Shown piece after piece: positions 1 through 6,686 of a stretch of 13,915 nucleotides of DNA. The position numbers and the translations under genes are program-made. Numbering within the stretch: position 1 is the stretch's first letter; each line of letters opens with the position of its first letter. The stretch spans positions 1 through 13,915 of the forward strand of contig JAISEX010000031.1 of the NCBI GenBank assembly GCA_031263875.1. The letters run 5' to 3'. The stretch is from Eubacteriales Family XIII. Incertae Sedis bacterium (GTDB taxonomy: Bacteria > Bacillota > Clostridia > Peptostreptococcales > Anaerovoracaceae). The notes under the pieces were generated by a model, which saw nothing but the letters and a program-made list of their open reading frames with translations, had not been told where the DNA came from and made no database searches.

Positions 1-98
1 TTTGCGAGATTTTTTCGGGTGGTGATTTTTGATGGAATCGCGAATTTTTTTGGTATTTTCGCATGATGGGAATGGTGAGTTTGGTAAGGGGAAAGGGG

Positions 99-216
99 GA
101 CGGCAGGGAAATGGAGAAGGCTTGTGTTGGGTTTTATCTCGCGGGGTTTGGTGCGCGTGTGAAAAAAGGGGACGCCGTATATGGGGTGAGTAGATCGTGT
201 ACTTTTCTCGCGACGC
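99..216 (+). repeat. Module D repeat, copy 1
   Basis: About 118 bases that align along their length with the two tandem 120-bp units at 13171-13410 (read on the minus strand) and more loosely with 1749-1866 and 11007-11137. Shared landmarks in order are GACGGC, a CTTG.GTTGGGTTT block followed by CTCG, then CGCCGTATA.TGG and finally ACTTTTCTCGCG. No credible gene is seen: the 62-codon frame across it has no ribosome binding site, and the homologous copies shift frame by one base between the last two landmarks. Bases 1-98 upstream are T-rich with no recognised feature and may belong to a further diverged copy. Confidence 0.7.
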
Positions 217-248
217 GACGGCGATGCGAAGCAGCGCCCAAGGGGAGA

Positions 249-525
249 TAGGGTAAAGGGAGCTATACGAACCCGATCCGCAGAAGCGGATTTTCCCCAG
301 CACTTCGGCAAATTTTAAGCACATACTACCAGTATGCACATAAAATTATGCCTGCGTTCTGAGAAAAATCCGTCTTCCGGGGATTCTATGACCTGATAAT
401 GGCAGTATTTCAGCGCAGACGAGGCAGCAGGACGAAGGCGTACTGGTGGTACGCCAAGGACGATAACGAAGACTGTGCTGAAATACTGCCATTACAGGCG
501 GGTTCGTATAGCTCCCTTCACCCTA
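249..525 (-). other. 277-bp three-way-junction palindromic element (candidate structured RNA or MITE)
   Basis: The outer arms 249-275 and 499-525 pair over 27 bases with one mismatch (A255/C519). Immediately inside, 276-384 folds into one long rod: 276-286/374-384, 287-300/359-372, 307-310/349-352 and 311-327/331-347, with an ACC apical loop. The second inner arm is 393-418/473-497 (25 pairs, one bulged A), capped by hairpin 437-443/449-455 with loop TGGTG. The result is a closed three-way junction. Direct repeats AGGGGA at 241-246 and 526-531 flank it and could be a target-site duplication. Six C/A-type mismatches become G-U pairs if the minus strand is transcribed; one goes the other way. 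Strand is therefore inferred. No family was recognised and no protein is encoded. Confidence 0.75.
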
Positions 526-526
526 A

Positions 527-651
527 GGGGAAGGCACTTCCCCTCATCGGAGCCGTGCCGAACGGTACGGCGGATCACCGTTCCGGGGGTGACAGGACGC
601 AGGAACCGAAGGTGACGCAGTCCGCCGAGAGGGGGCAGCGCCCCCTACGGA
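527..651. repeat. Cluster of short perfect hairpins
   Basis: Four hairpins follow each other: 527-545 (AGGGGAAG/CTTCCCCT around GCA), 552-571 (a 20-base near-perfect palindrome with one G-T pair), 575-592 (TCACC/GGTGA) and 630-646 (AGGGGGC/GCCCCCT), the last inside a wider TCCG/CGGA pairing at 621-651. None is followed by a T tract, so they do not look like intrinsic terminators. No gene is seen here. They bridge the three-way-junction element and the module C-B-S repeat. Confidence 0.6.
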
Positions 652-681
652 GAGCGAAGTGAGGCGAAGCCGAACGAAGCG

Positions 682-800
682 ACGCGCACGGTAGAGCGCC
701 ACGGGCTGAAGCCCTGCGCTCCTCGATGTGCGAGGTACAACGGAGCTGAAGCTCCTGTACCTCTGCCAAGGGATAGGAGGGGTGCGGTAGCAGCCGCGGC
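682..800 (+). repeat. Modules C, B and S, copy 1
   Basis: Starts with the core GCGCACGGTAGAG shared with 11133-11145 and, inverted, near 13165. Hairpin C is 694-721 (GAGCGC/GCGCTC outside, GGGCT/AGCCC inside). A small CCTCG/CGAGG hairpin is 721-735. Hairpin B is 732-763 (GAGGTAC/GTACCTC outside, GGAGCT/AGCTCC inside, loop GA). It runs into spacer S, beginning TGCCAAGGGATAGGAGGGG, which then diverges after about 800. This is the most intact plus-strand copy of B and serves as reference for the interrupted copy at 11182-11302. The remaining stretch to 893 shows no gene. Confidence 0.8.
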
Positions 801-893
801 GCGGACGCGAACGCAAGAAGACATTGAGCGTCGGGAACGGCGACGATTAAAATCCCCCACGGTCGTCCTACGCGCCGGGGCCGGAGCCCCATG

Positions 894-930
894 CTCTGTT
901 TTACACTGCGGCTAAAGCCGCGTAAAACAG
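894..930 (+). repeat. Module A hairpin, copy 1 (hairpin only)
   Basis: CTGTTTTAC at 896-904 pairs with GTAAAACAG at 922-930. A three-base ACT bulge on the left side leads to the apical stem GCGGC/GCCGC (908-921). The same two-tier hairpin recurs at 1909-1945, 10742-10778 (inverted) and 11245-11285. Only the hairpin is present here, without the roughly 50-base GC-rich leader (AACGTTCG to TCGCTGTCC) that accompanies the other copies. Confidence 0.8.
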
Positions 931-931
931 G

Positions 932-1033
932 CACCGGTGGGGCACGGGAGAATAAGAGCCGTTTTTCGTGAATACACGCGTAAGACCGTTCCGCGATCAC
1001 TTACAAACTCATGCCCGCGTGCCCCATGCGCCC
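932..1033 (+). repeat. Module G long palindrome, copy 1 (variant arms)
   Basis: CCGGTGGGGCACG at 934-946 pairs through GGGGCACG with CGTGCCCC at 1018-1025, followed by the family end ATGCGCCC (1026-1033). The same boundaries (GGTGGGGC at one end, GCCCCATGCGCC at the other) occur at 2031-2121, 11374-11465 and inverted at 12923-13026, where the inner arm bases are CTGT/ACAG instead of CACG/CGTG. The 71-base interior differs from the other copies and has no reading frame of note. Confidence 0.75.
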
Positions 1034-1085
1034 ACATTATTAACAGCGATTGCTCCAATCCTCGATTTAGCGATTTCGGAACACA

Positions 1086-1131
1086 CCCCCTGCGGTGGCG
1101 CGGAAATCGAGGCCAACCGTGACGCTGAGGG
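1086..1131 (+). promoter_or_regulatory. Leader hairpin upstream of the cyclo-ligase gene
   Basis: The outer arm CCCCT pairs with AGGGG. The inner arm GCGGTGGC pairs with GCCAACCGT with one bulged A and a G-T pair. An alternative, mutually exclusive pairing is CCTCGATTT (1060-1068) with AAATCGAGG (1104-1112). Two competing stems just ahead of a gene are suggestive of a leader regulator, but the sequence does not match the ZTP, THF or 6S consensus features I know. The ribosome site is weak (AGGT five bases before the ATG). Confidence 0.4.
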
Positions 1132-1156
1132 GCTCTCTGTGATACACTAGGTAGCA

Positions 1157-1726
1157 ATGGAAGTGAAGAAAAACCTCAGAAAAGAATTGAATGCGCGAAT
1201 AGCGGCGCTGACGCCCGAATACGTCGCGGAATCCGACGCGGCAATACTGGGGGCGGTTCTCGCCTCGGACGAATACGCCGCGGCGCAAATTATTTTCACC
1301 TATGCCGGTGTCAAAAACGAGGTGGCGACGCTGCCGCTGATCGAGGCGGCGCTGCGCGCGGGCAAGCGCGTCTGCGTCCCGCTCACCTATCCGGGCGGCA
1401 TGATGGACGCGGCGGAAATTGGGAACGCCGCGGAGCTCGCGGAAACTCCGTGCGGGCTTTTTGAGCCGGTAACGTATAATGTGATTACTCCGGAGAACAT
1501 CGACTTTATTCTCGTGCCCTGCCTCTCGTGCGATCCGTTCGGAAACCGGATCGGTTACGGCGGCGGCTATTACGACCGCTATCTGAAAAGGACCGCGGGC
1601 GCCCGCGCGTATGCGGCCGTTCGCGGCGAATTGCTCAGTATGCATGTGCCGGAGGGGAAAAACGATATCAAGGTGGATGGGTATTTTTCGGAATCGGGGC
1701 TGTTTAAAAGTATTTCAATGGTGTAA
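1157..1726 (+). CDS. fau: 5-formyltetrahydrofolate cyclo-ligase (5,10-methenyl-THF synthetase)
   Basis: A 189-residue cytosolic enzyme of the usual family length. It uses ATP to convert 5-formyl-THF to 5,10-methenyl-THF, returning the stored folate to one-carbon metabolism. The N-terminal KKNLRKELNARI helix is typical. Residues 46-105 carry the substrate and nucleotide-binding core. The diagnostic motif is GNRIGYGGGYYDRYL at residues 129-143, with the conserved Gly-rich loop and Tyr-Tyr-Asp-Arg intact. The C-terminal block before the end is less conserved than usual (AVRGELLSMHVPEGKNDIKVDGYFSESG), but VDGYFSE matches the family's VDxIITE. The gene stands alone, between two repeat-filled intergenic regions, with a structured leader in front. 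ATG at 1157 is chosen because it begins the family's normal N-terminus. Confidence 0.93.
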   Translation: MEVKKNLRKELNARIAALTPEYVAESDAAILGAVLASDEYAAAQIIFTYAGVKNEVATLPLIEAALRAGKRVCVPLTYPGGMMDAAEIGNAAELAETPCGLFEPVTYNVITPENIDFILVPCLSCDPFGNRIGYGGGYYDRYLKRTAGARAYAAVRGELLSMHVPEGKNDIKVDGYFSESGLFKSISMV

Positions 1727-1748
1727 TATGCGCGCCGGGCTATCACCG

Positions 1749-1866
1749 GGGTGGCGGCATGATGAGAGGGCTTACGTCGGGTTTCGGTTCTCGCGCGTTT
1801 TGACGGGCGGGTGGCAACGGGTTCGCCAGAGGGAAGGACGGATATGCCTGTTACTTTTCTCGCACA
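1749..1866 (+). repeat. Module D repeat, copy 2 (diverged)
   Basis: Aligns with the 120-bp D units through GGTGGCGGCATGATGAG, GGCTTACGTCGGGTTTC with GGTTCTCG, GTTCGCC, GGACGG and TTACTTTTCTCGC. The opening block is closest to the copy at 11007-11137 (GGTGGCTGGCGGCACGATGA). It starts shortly after the cyclo-ligase stop codon and leads straight into module A. A long frame runs through it but has no start signals and uses the wrong frame relative to other copies. Confidence 0.65.
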
Positions 1867-1878
1867 GGGGAGCGAGGC

Positions 1879-2030
1879 AACGTTCGCTTCCTGCGGTCGC
1901 TTCGCTGTCCTGTTTTACCTTGCGGCTGAAGCCGCGTGAAACAGGCGAAGCCGAGCGACGCGCAAGGGATAGGAGGGGTGCGCAGCAGCCGCGAAGCGGC
2001 CGAAGCGAACAGCGGAGCCCCGAATAGCCC
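1879..2030 (+). repeat. Modules A and S, copy 2
   Basis: Module A runs 1879-1950: AACGTTCGC, then GCGGTCGCTTCGCTGTCC, then hairpin CCTGTTTTAC (1909-1918)/GTGAAACAGG (1936-1945) around GCGGCTGAAGCCGC. One pair is T-G here, compatible with RNA from the plus strand. The flanks GCTTCG and CGAAGC extend the stem. Spacer S (about 1961-2030) contains hairpin GCCGC (1988-1992)/GCGGC (1996-2000) with loop GAA and ends with AGCCCGG, where module G begins. Confidence 0.75.
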
Positions 2031-2121
2031 GGTGGGGCTGTCCCCATTGTGCTTAAAATTTTTTGATCGTTAAAATTTTAACAATTGGGTCGCCTCGTTC
2101 ATTTGAGGACAGCCCCATGCG
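2031..2121 (+). repeat. Module G long palindrome, copy 2
   Basis: GGGGCTGTCC (2034-2043) is the exact inverted repeat of GGACAGCCCC (2107-2116), 63 bases apart, and ATGCGCCC follows. The right half of the interior resembles the copy at 11377-11457: AAAATTTTAACAA, GGG.CGCCTC and a TTCATTT-like block align. It lies between the converging ends of the cyclo-ligase gene and the transporter operon, so it could serve both as a transcript end, though there is no T tract. Bases 2122-2288 show no gene. Confidence 0.8.
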
Positions 2122-2288
2122 CCCCAAAATATCTACCTCGTCCGAAAGATTGTTTGTCACGCTCGCTGTCCACAGTAAAATTATAATGAAATGAACCCGC
2201 GGAATATTTTTCCATTCGGCCAACCGCAAACCCGCTTGCGCCTCAGCCACAATCGTCTACGCTCGCCATATTCGATCTCATTAACGCT

Positions 2289-3407
2289 CTACTGCTTCCG
2301 TCTCAACTTCCCGACGCGCGCCCGCAGCCGTTCGCGGAACAACGGGACGTTTTCATCGCGCTTGTCTATCTCGTCGTACTTGACGCCGAATATCGTCATG
2401 AGGAATATAAACAGCGGCACGCCGATAAGCAGACCCCAGACGCCGATATATTTTTCCGCCACGAGCAGAATGATAAACACAAAGCTCACGGGCAGACGCG
2501 TCCGGTTCGCCATCAGTTTCGGGTTCAGGATGTAGGCTTCCACCGCGTGGATCACAATCACCATTATCAGCACTTCGATGACTTTCGTGAAGCCGCCGAT
2601 GTTGAAGGCGATGATCGTCAGCGGCACGAGCGAGATAATGACGCCCGCGACGGGTATCAGCCCGAGCAGGAATATCATGACGCCGAGGCCCCAGATAATG
2701 CTGCGGAAACCGAGCAGCCCAAGGATAAGGATCGAGAGCCCGCTGTTGACGAAGGCTATCGTGATCTGCACTTTCATGACCTTGCCGAAGGTGCGGCAGA
2801 AGTTCACGCCGAATACCATGAAGTAATGATAGATAAACGCGATGCGGCTATGGTACAGCACTTCGCCGAATTTATGTATCTTGCCTTTTTCGAGCAGCAG
2901 GATAAAACTCACCGCCATCGCGAGCAGGATATTCAGGCTTAATTTCCCGATGTTTAAGAGGCCGGTCAGCATCATGTTCCCGACCTTGTCGAAATACGAA
3001 TTCAGGTCGATATCGATACTCTCGACAAGCGACCGGATCGCCGGGTCGAAATTGGCGAGGATATCATCAAAGTTGAATCCGATAAACGAATTGGCGATGT
3101 CGCTCGTCTGGTCGATCAGTATCGGCACGAAGGCGATGGTGCTCAGCGCCAGCAGCGCGATCCCGATAATAAACACGCACACCAGCAGCACTCCGTCCGG
3201 CAGGCGCGAGAGCGGCGTGCGTGATACCGCGCGTTTCGTCATCTTCAGCGCGTAGTAAAAGATAAAGGTCAGGATAAACGTCAAGATCGCGAGATCGAGC
3301 ATAAACCATATGGTCACGAAAAATCCCGCCAAAACTATTATCGATATGACCTTGTCGCGAAAACTGATGTTACTCAGTTTCGGTATTTGTACCCCATCGT
3401 TGTCCAT
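2289..3407 (-). CDS. AI-2E family permease (PF01594 type), downstream of dnaE
   Basis: A 372-residue inner-membrane protein with hydrophobic segments near residues 20-50, 72-96, 145-172, 212-235, 238-268, 276-295 and 306-340. The region 249-256 (GLIPVAGV) and VEAYILNPKLMANRTRLP (289-306) are the family's hallmark blocks. A central soluble stretch (98-145) and a basic tail (LRARVGKLRRKQ) are also typical. Members include the E. coli AI-2 exporter TqsA, sodium/proton antiporters and the sporulation protein YtvI, so the substrate cannot be assigned. I use ATG at 3407, eight bases after the dnaE stop and preceded by AGG. An upstream ATG at 3449 would overlap dnaE by 35 bases and add a non-family 14-residue stretch. 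Probably the last gene of the operon. Confidence 0.88.
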   Translation of the reverse strand: MDNDGVQIPKLSNISFRDKVISIIVLAGFFVTIWFMLDLAILTFILTFIFYYALKMTKRAVSRTPLSRLPDGVLLVCVFIIGIALLALSTIAFVPILIDQTSDIANSFIGFNFDDILANFDPAIRSLVESIDIDLNSYFDKVGNMMLTGLLNIGKLSLNILLAMAVSFILLLEKGKIHKFGEVLYHSRIAFIYHYFMVFGVNFCRTFGKVMKVQITIAFVNSGLSILILGLLGFRSIIWGLGVMIFLLGLIPVAGVIISLVPLTIIAFNIGGFTKVIEVLIMVIVIHAVEAYILNPKLMANRTRLPVSFVFIILLVAEKYIGVWGLLIGVPLFIFLMTIFGVKYDEIDKRDENVPLFRERLRARVGKLRRKQ

Positions 3408-3414
3408 AATCCTA

Positions 3415-6400
3415 TTATACCCTATAAAACTTCGCCGCGACGTCGACATCGGTAATGCGCGTGGCCCTGACGTTCGGATCCTGTTCTTCTTTCGTCATAA
3501 GTTTGCCGCGCACGATGATGACCGCGCCCTCGTGCAGCAGTTCCGCCGCCTCGGTGTATTCCTTCCCGAAGACGATCAGTTCGGCCTCGCCGTAATGGTC
3601 TTCGACGCCCACGAACGCCATCAGGTCGCCGCGCTTCGTCAACTGCGTGCGGACGCGCGATATCAGCGCGACCATGCAGACGGACCGGCGGTCGACGTTC
3701 CCGAATTCGGTATGCCGGTGTATCACGTCGCTCGTTATAAACGTATTATCGTCCTTCGCGATCTTCTCGATAACGTCTTTGTAATCGTCAAGCGGATGGC
3801 CTGACAGGTAGATGCCGATGGTTTCCTTCTCCCAGCCGAGTTTCGTCATCACGTCCAATTCCGGCAGAACCGGCAGCTCGATGTTGATATCGGCGTCGCT
3901 CATCACGTCGGGATTGAGTTCGAGTAATGTCATCTGTCCCGCGACGTTCGCCCGGTTCGCTTCGCGGAGGCGCACCATCATCTTTTCGATCACCGCAAAA
4001 TGGCGCGCGCGGTTCGGTTCAAGCTGGTCGAACGCGCCCGACTTTACGAGGTTTTCGACCGCCGTCTTATTCAGCCGTTCAATATCCACCGACTTCAAAA
4101 AATCGAGCAGGCTCGTGAACGGCCCGTGTTCGTCCCTCGTGGAAATAATCATGTCCGAAGCGCCGCCGACGCTCTTGACGCCCTTCAGCCCGTAACGTAT
4201 CTTGCCGTCATGCACGGAAAAATCCCGGTCGCTTTCGTTGATGTCCGGCGGAAGCACCTCTATGCCCATCTCCACGCTGTTGCGCGTGTAACGTGTGATC
4301 TGCGCGATCTGCCCGCCCATGAAACTCGTCATCAGCGCCGCCATCAGCTCGGCGGGATAATAGGCTTTCAGCCAGGCGGTCTGATACGAAAGCACGGCGT
4401 AACACGCGGCATGGCTTTTATTGAAGGCGTACGACGCGAAACTCTCCATGCGGTCGAATATCTCGTTCGCGACTTTTTCCGGGACGCCGTTCGCGACGCA
4501 GCCCGGCACGATTTTATTCCCGTCCTTGTCCTTCAGACCGTGAACGAAATTCTTGCGCTCCTTCTGCATCACTTCGGTCTTCTTCTTGCTCATTGCGCGG
4601 CGGACTTCGTCGCTGCGCCCGTAGCTGTAACCCGCGAGCTCGCGCACGATTTCCATGACCTGCTCCTGATCGATCAAGACGCCGTAGGTCGTCCCGAGGA
4701 TGGGTTCGAGTTTCGGGTGCAGGTAATCCGCCTTCTCCGGATTTTTTTTATTCGCCACATAGGTCGGTATGTAATCCATCGGGCCCGGCCGGTACAGCGC
4801 CACGCCCGCGATAATATCCTCGAAGACCGTGGGTTTCAGGCGCTTCAAAAAGTCCTTCATCCCCTGGCTTTCAAGCTGGAATATGCCGTCCGTATTGCCG
4901 CTGCTTATCAGCTCGAACACCTTCGGGTCGTTGAGTTTCATCGTCGAGAAGTCGATTTTCACGCCGTGGTTCTCCTCGATCTGCGTGATCGCGTCGCGTA
5001 TGACCGTCAGCGTCCTGAGCCCGAGGAAGTCCATCTTCAGCAGACCGAGCTCCTCTATCGTCACCATCGTGAATTCCGTACTCACGCCGTTATCGGAAAA
5101 ATAGAGCGGCACATATTCGTCGATATCCTTCTTCGCGATAACGACGCCCGCCGCGTGCGTGCCCGTATTGCGCGGAAGCCCCTCGAGATCGAGCGCGACG
5201 CGGAACAGCTTGTCGAAACGTTCATCGTCACGCGCGCCCCGCAGCTCGTCGCTTTTTTCGAGCGCCTCTTTCAGCGAAATGCCGAGAACGTCCGGCACCA
5301 TTTTCGCGACACGGTCGACCTCGCCGTAGGGTATTCCCATTACGCGCCCGACGTCCCGGATAACGGCTTTCGTCTTCAGCTTACCGAAGGTCACGATCTG
5401 CGCCACCTTCGAAGCGCCGTATTTTTCGATAACGTAATCGAGCACCTCGCCTCGCCGCTCGTAGCAGAAATCGATGTCGAAGTCCGGCATGCTGACGCGC
5501 TCCGGATTGAGGAAACGCTCGAAGATCAGCCCGTATTCTATCGGGTCGAGATCCGTAATGCCGAGCGTGTACGCCACGATACTGCCCGCGCCGCTGCCGC
5601 GCCCGGGGCCCACCGCGATGCCGTTGTCCTTCGCGAAGCGGATAAAATCCCAGACGATGAGGAAGTAGGTGACAAAGCCCATGTTCTCGATAATGCCGAG
5701 CTCCTTATTCGCGCGCTCCAGATGTTTCGGCGCATCGGCGCCGTAACGCTTGTCAAGTCCGGTCATTGTCAGCTCGCGCAGATACTCGGCGTGCGTCATT
5801 CCCTCCGGGACTTCAAAATCCGGCAGATGTCGGCCACCAAACTCTATCTCGACGTTGCACCGCTCCGCGACCAGCGCCGTATTATCCAGCGCCTCGGGGT
5901 GATCCGGAAAGAGCTCGCGCATCTCCGCCTCGCTCCGGAAATAAAACTCGTCGTTCGGAAAGCGCATACGCCGCTCGTCCGCGAGTTTTTTACCGGTCTG
6001 GATGCAGAGCAGCGCGTCGTGGGAATCCGCGTGTTCGCGTTTTATATAATGCAAATCGTTCGTCGCGACGAAGGGTATGCCCGTTTCCTCGTGCAAGCGG
6101 TTCATCATCGGCAGGATTTTCGCCTGCTCGGGCATGTGGTGTTCCTGCAGTTCGAGGAAAAAATTCTCCTCGCCGAATATCTCCCGAAACTCCAGCGCCT
6201 CCTTCTTCGCCCCCGCGTAATCGTCCGACAGGAGCTTGTTCTGCACATCGCCCGCAAGACAGGCCGAGAGCGCTATCAGCCCCTCGCTGTACTGCCGAAG
6301 CAGCGGCTTGTCCACGCGCGGCTTATAATAGAAACCCTTCGTGTACGCCATCGAAACGATTTTCATCAGGTTTTTATAGCCCTGATTATCCTTCGCAAGC

Positions 6401-6669
6401 AGCACGAGATGCCCCGTGTGCTTGTCCTTCGTCGGGTCGCGGTCTTCCATGCCGCGCATCGCCGTATAGACCTCGCAGCCGAGTATCGGCTTGACGCCGG
6501 CCGCGCGCGCCGCCTTATAAAAATCGATGACGCCGAACATATTTCCGTGGTCGGTGATCGCGAGGCTTTTCATGCCGTTGCTTTTCGCGGCGTCGACGAG
6601 TTCGTTTATGCGCGCCGCGCCGTCAAGTAAACTGTATTCCGAATGTACGTGCAGGTGAATAAATGCCAT
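3415..6669 (-). CDS. dnaE: DNA polymerase III alpha subunit, DnaE type
   Basis: A 1084-residue replicative-class polymerase. The PHP domain is residues 1-280. The palm has the catalytic aspartates D396 and D398 in MPDFDIDF and D547 in KMDFLG. GPGRGSGAGS (354-363) binds nucleotide, and FNKSHAACYAV (749-759) and SYQTAWLKAYYP are fingers motifs. A helix-hairpin-helix region lies near 820-885, a clamp-binding motif QMTLLE at 912-917 and an OB fold near 990-1078. It ends right after the OB fold, without the longer tau-binding tail of E. coli DnaE (1160 residues). There is no exonuclease insertion, so it is not PolC. If the host is Clostridial, a separate PolC would be expected and this would be the DnaE3-like partner. 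All nine PHP metal ligands appear present (see findings). The ribosome site AAAGAGA is weak. It lies 17 bases after the first permease gene. Confidence 0.97.
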   Translation of the reverse strand: MAFIHLHVHSEYSLLDGAARINELVDAAKSNGMKSLAITDHGNMFGVIDFYKAARAAGVKPILGCEVYTAMRGMEDRDPTKDKHTGHLVLLAKDNQGYKNLMKIVSMAYTKGFYYKPRVDKPLLRQYSEGLIALSACLAGDVQNKLLSDDYAGAKKEALEFREIFGEENFFLELQEHHMPEQAKILPMMNRLHEETGIPFVATNDLHYIKREHADSHDALLCIQTGKKLADERRMRFPNDEFYFRSEAEMRELFPDHPEALDNTALVAERCNVEIEFGGRHLPDFEVPEGMTHAEYLRELTMTGLDKRYGADAPKHLERANKELGIIENMGFVTYFLIVWDFIRFAKDNGIAVGPGRGSGAGSIVAYTLGITDLDPIEYGLIFERFLNPERVSMPDFDIDFCYERRGEVLDYVIEKYGASKVAQIVTFGKLKTKAVIRDVGRVMGIPYGEVDRVAKMVPDVLGISLKEALEKSDELRGARDDERFDKLFRVALDLEGLPRNTGTHAAGVVIAKKDIDEYVPLYFSDNGVSTEFTMVTIEELGLLKMDFLGLRTLTVIRDAITQIEENHGVKIDFSTMKLNDPKVFELISSGNTDGIFQLESQGMKDFLKRLKPTVFEDIIAGVALYRPGPMDYIPTYVANKKNPEKADYLHPKLEPILGTTYGVLIDQEQVMEIVRELAGYSYGRSDEVRRAMSKKKTEVMQKERKNFVHGLKDKDGNKIVPGCVANGVPEKVANEIFDRMESFASYAFNKSHAACYAVLSYQTAWLKAYYPAELMAALMTSFMGGQIAQITRYTRNSVEMGIEVLPPDINESDRDFSVHDGKIRYGLKGVKSVGGASDMIISTRDEHGPFTSLLDFLKSVDIERLNKTAVENLVKSGAFDQLEPNRARHFAVIEKMMVRLREANRANVAGQMTLLELNPDVMSDADINIELPVLPELDVMTKLGWEKETIGIYLSGHPLDDYKDVIEKIAKDDNTFITSDVIHRHTEFGNVDRRSVCMVALISRVRTQLTKRGDLMAFVGVEDHYGEAELIVFGKEYTEAAELLHEGAVIIVRGKLMTKEEQDPNVRATRITDVDVAAKFYRV

Positions 6670-6686
6670 GTGTTCTCTTTAACTTT

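Noticed and set aside
249..525. Retron msr-msd or group II intron
   Set aside because: No reverse transcriptase gene is nearby and no domain V-like hairpin is recognised.
894..930. Integron attC site, because of a palindrome with bulged bases on one side
   Set aside because: The ends do not have the RYYYAAC/GTTRRRY core pair, there is no integrase, and the modules do not alternate with cassette genes.
575..1000. 141-codon minus-strand frame
   Set aside because: It covers the hairpin and repeat modules C, B, S and A and has no independent support as a gene.
932..1156. 6S RNA, ZTP or THF riboswitch ahead of the cyclo-ligase gene
   Set aside because: None of their conserved core sequences can be found; only generic stems are visible.
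2053..2250. 65-codon minus-strand frame after the permease gene
   Set aside because: No ribosome site or family match, and it runs into a repeat module.
4000..6630. An 876-codon open frame on the plus strand opposite dnaE
   Set aside because: It is antisense to a clear polymerase gene. It is rich in Arg and His as expected from reading GC-rich codons backwards, and it has no family motif or ribosome site.
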